The position numbers were made by a program, and so were the translations under genes. The notes under the pieces were generated by a model. That model made no database searches. It was not told the DNA's origin and saw only the letters and a program-made list of their open reading frames with translations. A stretch of 9,905 nt of DNA from Brevundimonas vancanneytii (GTDB lineage: Bacteria; Pseudomonadota; Alphaproteobacteria; Caulobacterales; Caulobacteraceae), in the NCBI GenBank assembly GCA_945874855.1, contig CAMCIP010000077.1:1-9905 (forward strand). The letters are read 5' to 3'. Positions 7,293 through 9,905 of this stretch are shown here, piece after piece (position 1 is the stretch's first letter; each line of letters starts with the position of its first letter).

Positions 7293-9335
7293 ATGAAAAG
7301 AACGCTGCTGCTGGCCAGTGTGGCCATGCTGACCCTGACCCATGTAGCCGCTGCACAAGCACAGGCACAGGAAGCGGGCGCCGCTTCCGCCTCGGAGAGC
7401 CAGACCGGCGTCCTGACCTTTCGGCCCGACTTCTTCGCCCAGGCCCGGCCCAACACCGCCCTCGAGATGGTCGGCCGGGTGCCAGGCTTCAACCTGAACG
7501 ACGGCGACGGCAGTCGCGGGTTCGAAGGCGCAGTCGGCAATGTTCTGATCAACGGCGCCCGCCCTGCCTCCAAGACCGACACCGGCTCCGCAGTCCTGTC
7601 GCGCACGCCGGCGTCGCAGGTGGAGCGGATCGAGCTGATCCGCGGCGGCGCCCCCGGCATCGACATGCAGGGCTTTCCGGTGGTCGTGAACGTGGTCCTG
7701 AAGCGGGAGGCCACGATCCAGCATGTGCTGACCGCCAATGCCTCCCTGTTCGTCGACGGCGGCCCGGAACTCTACGGCGGCAGCTATCAGGTCACGGCGC
7801 GGGAAGGTGACCGCAACTGGAGCCTGACGCTCAGCGACGGCATCAGCACCAGCGACAGTCAGGGCCCCGGCACGGTGGTCCGGCGCAACGCCGGCGGTGC
7901 TGTGATCCGTGACGAGGCCGTGGACTCCGAAATGCTCGGCGGCGGCCAGTCGGCCCGCGCCACCTGGGCCGGCCCGCTCGCCGGCGGCAAGATCAATCTG
8001 ACGGGCTGCTATGGCGTCAGCGACTGGCACCAGAGCCAGACCCAGACGTCGGCCACGACCCTGCGGGAAAACCTGTTCGACCAGGACAGCGACGGCGGCG
8101 AGATCGGGGCGGTCTATGAGCGGCCGGTCGGGACCGGTCTGACCTTCGAGGGGCGCGCCATCCATCAGTTCAGCGGCGGAGAAGGCGTATCGACCAACCG
8201 CACCCGCCTCTCGGGGGTGCAACAGGCGCAACAGGTGTTCTCGTTCGAGAATGAAGCGTCCGAGAGCATCGTGCGGGGCCTGCTGCGCCATGAGAACGGG
8301 GAGGGCCTGACCACCGAATATGGTGCCGAGGTCGCCTACAATGTGCTGGACACCCGTCAGGCCTTTACCGTCGGCGGCGTGCCGGTGCCCCTGCCATCGG
8401 ACAGCGTAAAGGTCGAGGAAGTGCGGGCCCAGGCCTTCACCCGCATGACGTGGCAGCTCAGCCCCGCGCTGACCCTTGAGGCCGGCCTGAGGCTGGAGAC
8501 CTCGACGCTCAGCCAGAGCGGCGGGGCCGATGCGGAAAAGGACCTGTTCTTTGCCAAGCCCCGGATCCAGGCCACCTGGACCCCCGCAGCCGGCCACCAG
8601 CTGCGTGTCCGCGTCGAGCGTGAGGTCGGTCAGCTGGACTTTGACGACTTCGCCGCCTCGGCCGATCTTCAGGACGAGAACGTCTTCGGCGGCAACATCG
8701 ACCTGGAGCCAGACCAGCGCTGGATCATGGAGGCCGTCTATGAGCGCCGGTTCTGGGGAGACGGCGTCTTCAGCGCCACTCTGCGGCACGACGAGATCTC
8801 GGATGTCCTGGACCGCATCCCCCTGGGCGGCGGCCTGACCGCCACGGGCAACATCGGTGACGGCAGCCTGACCGTGGCCCAGGCGTCGCTGACCCTGCCG
8901 ACCGACCGCCTCGGGATCTCGGGCGGCCGGCTCCGGACAACGGCGACCTGGCAGGAGTCCGAGGTCACGGATCCGACCACAGGGGCCTCGCGCGAGATTT
9001 CCCGGGTGCGGCCGTTCGACATGAATGTCGGCTTCACCCAGGACATCCAGTCGATCCGGACCCAGTGGGGCTTTGAGTGGCTGCGGGGCTTCGATGAGCC
9101 GACCTTCGACCCGGATCAGCGCACCGACGTACGCCTGCGCAACTATCGCGTCCTGTTCGCCGAGTGGAAGCCGACCGACGACCTGTCGCTGCGCGCCCAG
9201 GTCAACATCTGGGACGACTTTCGCGTCACCCGCACGGCCTATGCCGACCGGGGAACCCAGTCGATCGCCTACACCGAGGTACGCGAGGTGGATCCTCGCA
9301 CCTTCTTCCAGCTGCGACTGCGCAAGACCTTCTGA
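7293..9335 (+). CDS. TonB-dependent receptor-like outer membrane protein, short type
   Basis: Predicted outer-membrane beta-barrel with an N-terminal plug, in the TonB-dependent receptor superfamily; substrate unknown. The product is 680 residues. The signal peptide runs to about residue 21-26 (MKRTLLLASVAMLTLTHVAA...). The plug covers about 40-140 and shows RPDFFAQARPNTALEMVGRVPGF (44-66), RGFEGAVGNVLINGARP (75-91), SRTPASQVERIELIRGG (103-119) and the closing VVVNVVLKR (130-138). The rest is beta-strand rich with alternating aromatic segments, and the last strand ends TFFQLRLRKTF with the terminal Phe recognised by the BAM machinery. No classical TonB box (such as DTVVVTA) is evident between signal peptide and plug; GVLTFRPDFF is the only candidate stretch. 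A single Cys (residue 239, LTGCYG) lies in the barrel. The gene diverges from the TraB/GumN-like gene. Confidence 0.88.
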   Translation: MKRTLLLASVAMLTLTHVAAAQAQAQEAGAASASESQTGVLTFRPDFFAQARPNTALEMVGRVPGFNLNDGDGSRGFEGAVGNVLINGARPASKTDTGSAVLSRTPASQVERIELIRGGAPGIDMQGFPVVVNVVLKREATIQHVLTANASLFVDGGPELYGGSYQVTAREGDRNWSLTLSDGISTSDSQGPGTVVRRNAGGAVIRDEAVDSEMLGGGQSARATWAGPLAGGKINLTGCYGVSDWHQSQTQTSATTLRENLFDQDSDGGEIGAVYERPVGTGLTFEGRAIHQFSGGEGVSTNRTRLSGVQQAQQVFSFENEASESIVRGLLRHENGEGLTTEYGAEVAYNVLDTRQAFTVGGVPVPLPSDSVKVEEVRAQAFTRMTWQLSPALTLEAGLRLETSTLSQSGGADAEKDLFFAKPRIQATWTPAAGHQLRVRVEREVGQLDFDDFAASADLQDENVFGGNIDLEPDQRWIMEAVYERRFWGDGVFSATLRHDEISDVLDRIPLGGGLTATGNIGDGSLTVAQASLTLPTDRLGISGGRLRTTATWQESEVTDPTTGASREISRVRPFDMNVGFTQDIQSIRTQWGFEWLRGFDEPTFDPDQRTDVRLRNYRVLFAEWKPTDDLSLRAQVNIWDDFRVTRTAYADRGTQSIAYTEVREVDPRTFFQLRLRKTF

Positions 9336-9360
9336 TCCGCCGTCGCGTCGCGCGGCCATG

Positions 9361-9396
9361 AAAAAGGCCCGGACGGACCTGCGTCCGCCCGGGCCT
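9361..9396 (-). terminator. Intrinsic terminator of ahcY
   Basis: A 14-base stem (9365-9378 pairing with 9383-9396, one mismatch) with a 4-base loop. Read on the minus strand, the hairpin ends in GGGCCTTTTT, so the stem runs directly into a T-tract. This is the textbook arrangement for ending the leftward ahcY transcript 17 bases after its stop. On the plus strand the hairpin is not followed by T's, so it would be a poor terminator for the receptor gene. Confidence 0.9.
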
Positions 9397-9412
9397 GCTT
9401 CAGCTCAGCCGA

Positions 9413-9905
9413 TCAATAGCGGTAGTGATCGGGCTTGAAGGGGCCGGCCGCCGGCACGGAGATGTAGTCGGCCTGGTCCTTGGACAGGGTCGTCAGTCGC
9501 GCGCCCAGCTTGGCCAGGTGCAGCATGGCGACCTTCTCGTCCAGGTGCTTGGGCAGGGTGTAGACTTGGTTCTCGTACTTGTCGGCATTGGTCCACAGTT
9601 CGATCTGGGCCAGCACCTGGTTGGTGAAGGACGCCGACATCACGAAGGACGGGTGGCCCGTGGCGTTGCCCAGGTTCACCAGACGGCCTTCGGACAGCAG
9701 GATGATCTTCTTGCCGTCCGGGAATTCGACGTGGTGGACCTGCGGCTTGATCTCGTCCCACTTGAAGTTCTTCAGGCCGGCGACCTGGATCTCCGAGTCG
9801 AAGTGGCCGATGTTGCAGACGATGGCGTTGTTCTTCATCGCCCGCATGTGGTCGACGGTCAGGACGTCCTTGTTGCCGGTGGCGGTGACGAAGATGTCGG
9901 CCTCG
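9413..9905 (-). CDS. ahcY: Adenosylhomocysteinase (S-adenosyl-L-homocysteine hydrolase), C-terminal part
   Basis: NAD-dependent cytoplasmic enzyme that reversibly splits S-adenosylhomocysteine into adenosine and homocysteine, relieving product inhibition of methyltransferases in the methyl cycle. The window holds the last 163 residues; the N-terminal part lies beyond the right edge. Signatures are EADIFVTATGNKDVL (end of the NAD-binding fold), NNAIVCNIGHFDSEI, LLSEGRLVNLGNATGHPSFVMS and the invariant C-terminus KPDHYRY, whose Lys and first Tyr reach into the NAD site of the neighbouring subunit in the family. The reading frame is intact to the TGA at 9415-9413, and a strong terminator follows. 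The promoter and any SAH-sensing leader are outside the window. Confidence 0.97.
   Translation of the reverse strand, partial: EADIFVTATGNKDVLTVDHMRAMKNNAIVCNIGHFDSEIQVAGLKNFKWDEIKPQVHHVEFPDGKKIILLSEGRLVNLGNATGHPSFVMSASFTNQVLAQIELWTNADKYENQVYTLPKHLDEKVAMLHLAKLGARLTTLSKDQADYISVPAAGPFKPDHYRY

Noticed and set aside
7191..9359. 722-residue open frame antisense to the TonB-dependent receptor
   Set aside because: It mirrors the receptor's codons in high-GC DNA, has no family motifs, signal or ribosome binding site, and covers the divergent promoter region. The sense frame has clear plug motifs and a proper C-terminus.
9361..9396. Bidirectional terminator also ending the receptor transcript
   Set aside because: On the plus strand the stem is followed by GCTTCAGCTC, not a T-tract; only the leftward direction is supported.

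Overview
The window is high-GC, gene-dense bacterial chromosome. Its gene content (an E1alpha/E1beta branched-chain 2-oxoacid dehydrogenase pair with a divergent Lrp-family regulator, a secreted propeller protein, pirin, an epoxide hydrolase, a short TonB-dependent receptor and ahcY) and the protein style suggest an alphaproteobacterium, most likely Caulobacterales (Brevundimonas or a relative). The taxonomic call is an inference from protein character, not from a marker gene. All genes look like ordinary host genes. I see no mobile element, CRISPR array, tRNA or rRNA.

Layout. (1) 1-2218, minus: E1beta (cut by the left edge) and E1alpha of the branched-chain 2-oxoacid dehydrogenase, 2 nt apart, with E1alpha first. 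(2) 2219-2365: AT-richer divergent promoter region. (3) 2366-2854, plus: Lrp/AsnC-family regulator with a likely TTG start. (4) 2936-5175, plus: a two-gene unit of a secreted TPR-like/beta-propeller protein and pirin, 14 nt apart. (5) 5172-7146, minus: a two-gene unit of a predicted secreted TraB/GumN-like protein that has lost the family's metal-site residues, followed by a soluble epoxide hydrolase. The hydrolase and pirin converge and share one CTAG as overlapping stop codons. (6) 7147-7292: divergent intergenic region with an inverted repeat and two potential hairpins, one enclosing the ribosome binding site of the next gene. (7) 7293-9335, plus: short TonB-dependent receptor. (8) 9361-9396: strong intrinsic terminator pointing left. 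(9) 9413-9905, minus: C-terminal part of S-adenosylhomocysteine hydrolase, cut by the right edge.

How the parts work together. The left third is a self-contained catabolic circuit: the E1 component decarboxylates the 2-oxoacids of Val, Leu and Ile, and the divergent Lrp-type protein is placed like BkdR, the activator of the Pseudomonas putida bkd operon. The middle holds two convergent gene pairs with no obvious shared pathway. On the right, an outer-membrane receptor and a degenerate secreted TraB/GumN protein diverge from one regulatory region and may be co-regulated. The receptor's 5' leader contains the most interesting non-coding structure in the window. No complete new defence or mobile system is visible. 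The best leads are the degenerate TraB/GumN protein and the structured receptor leader.
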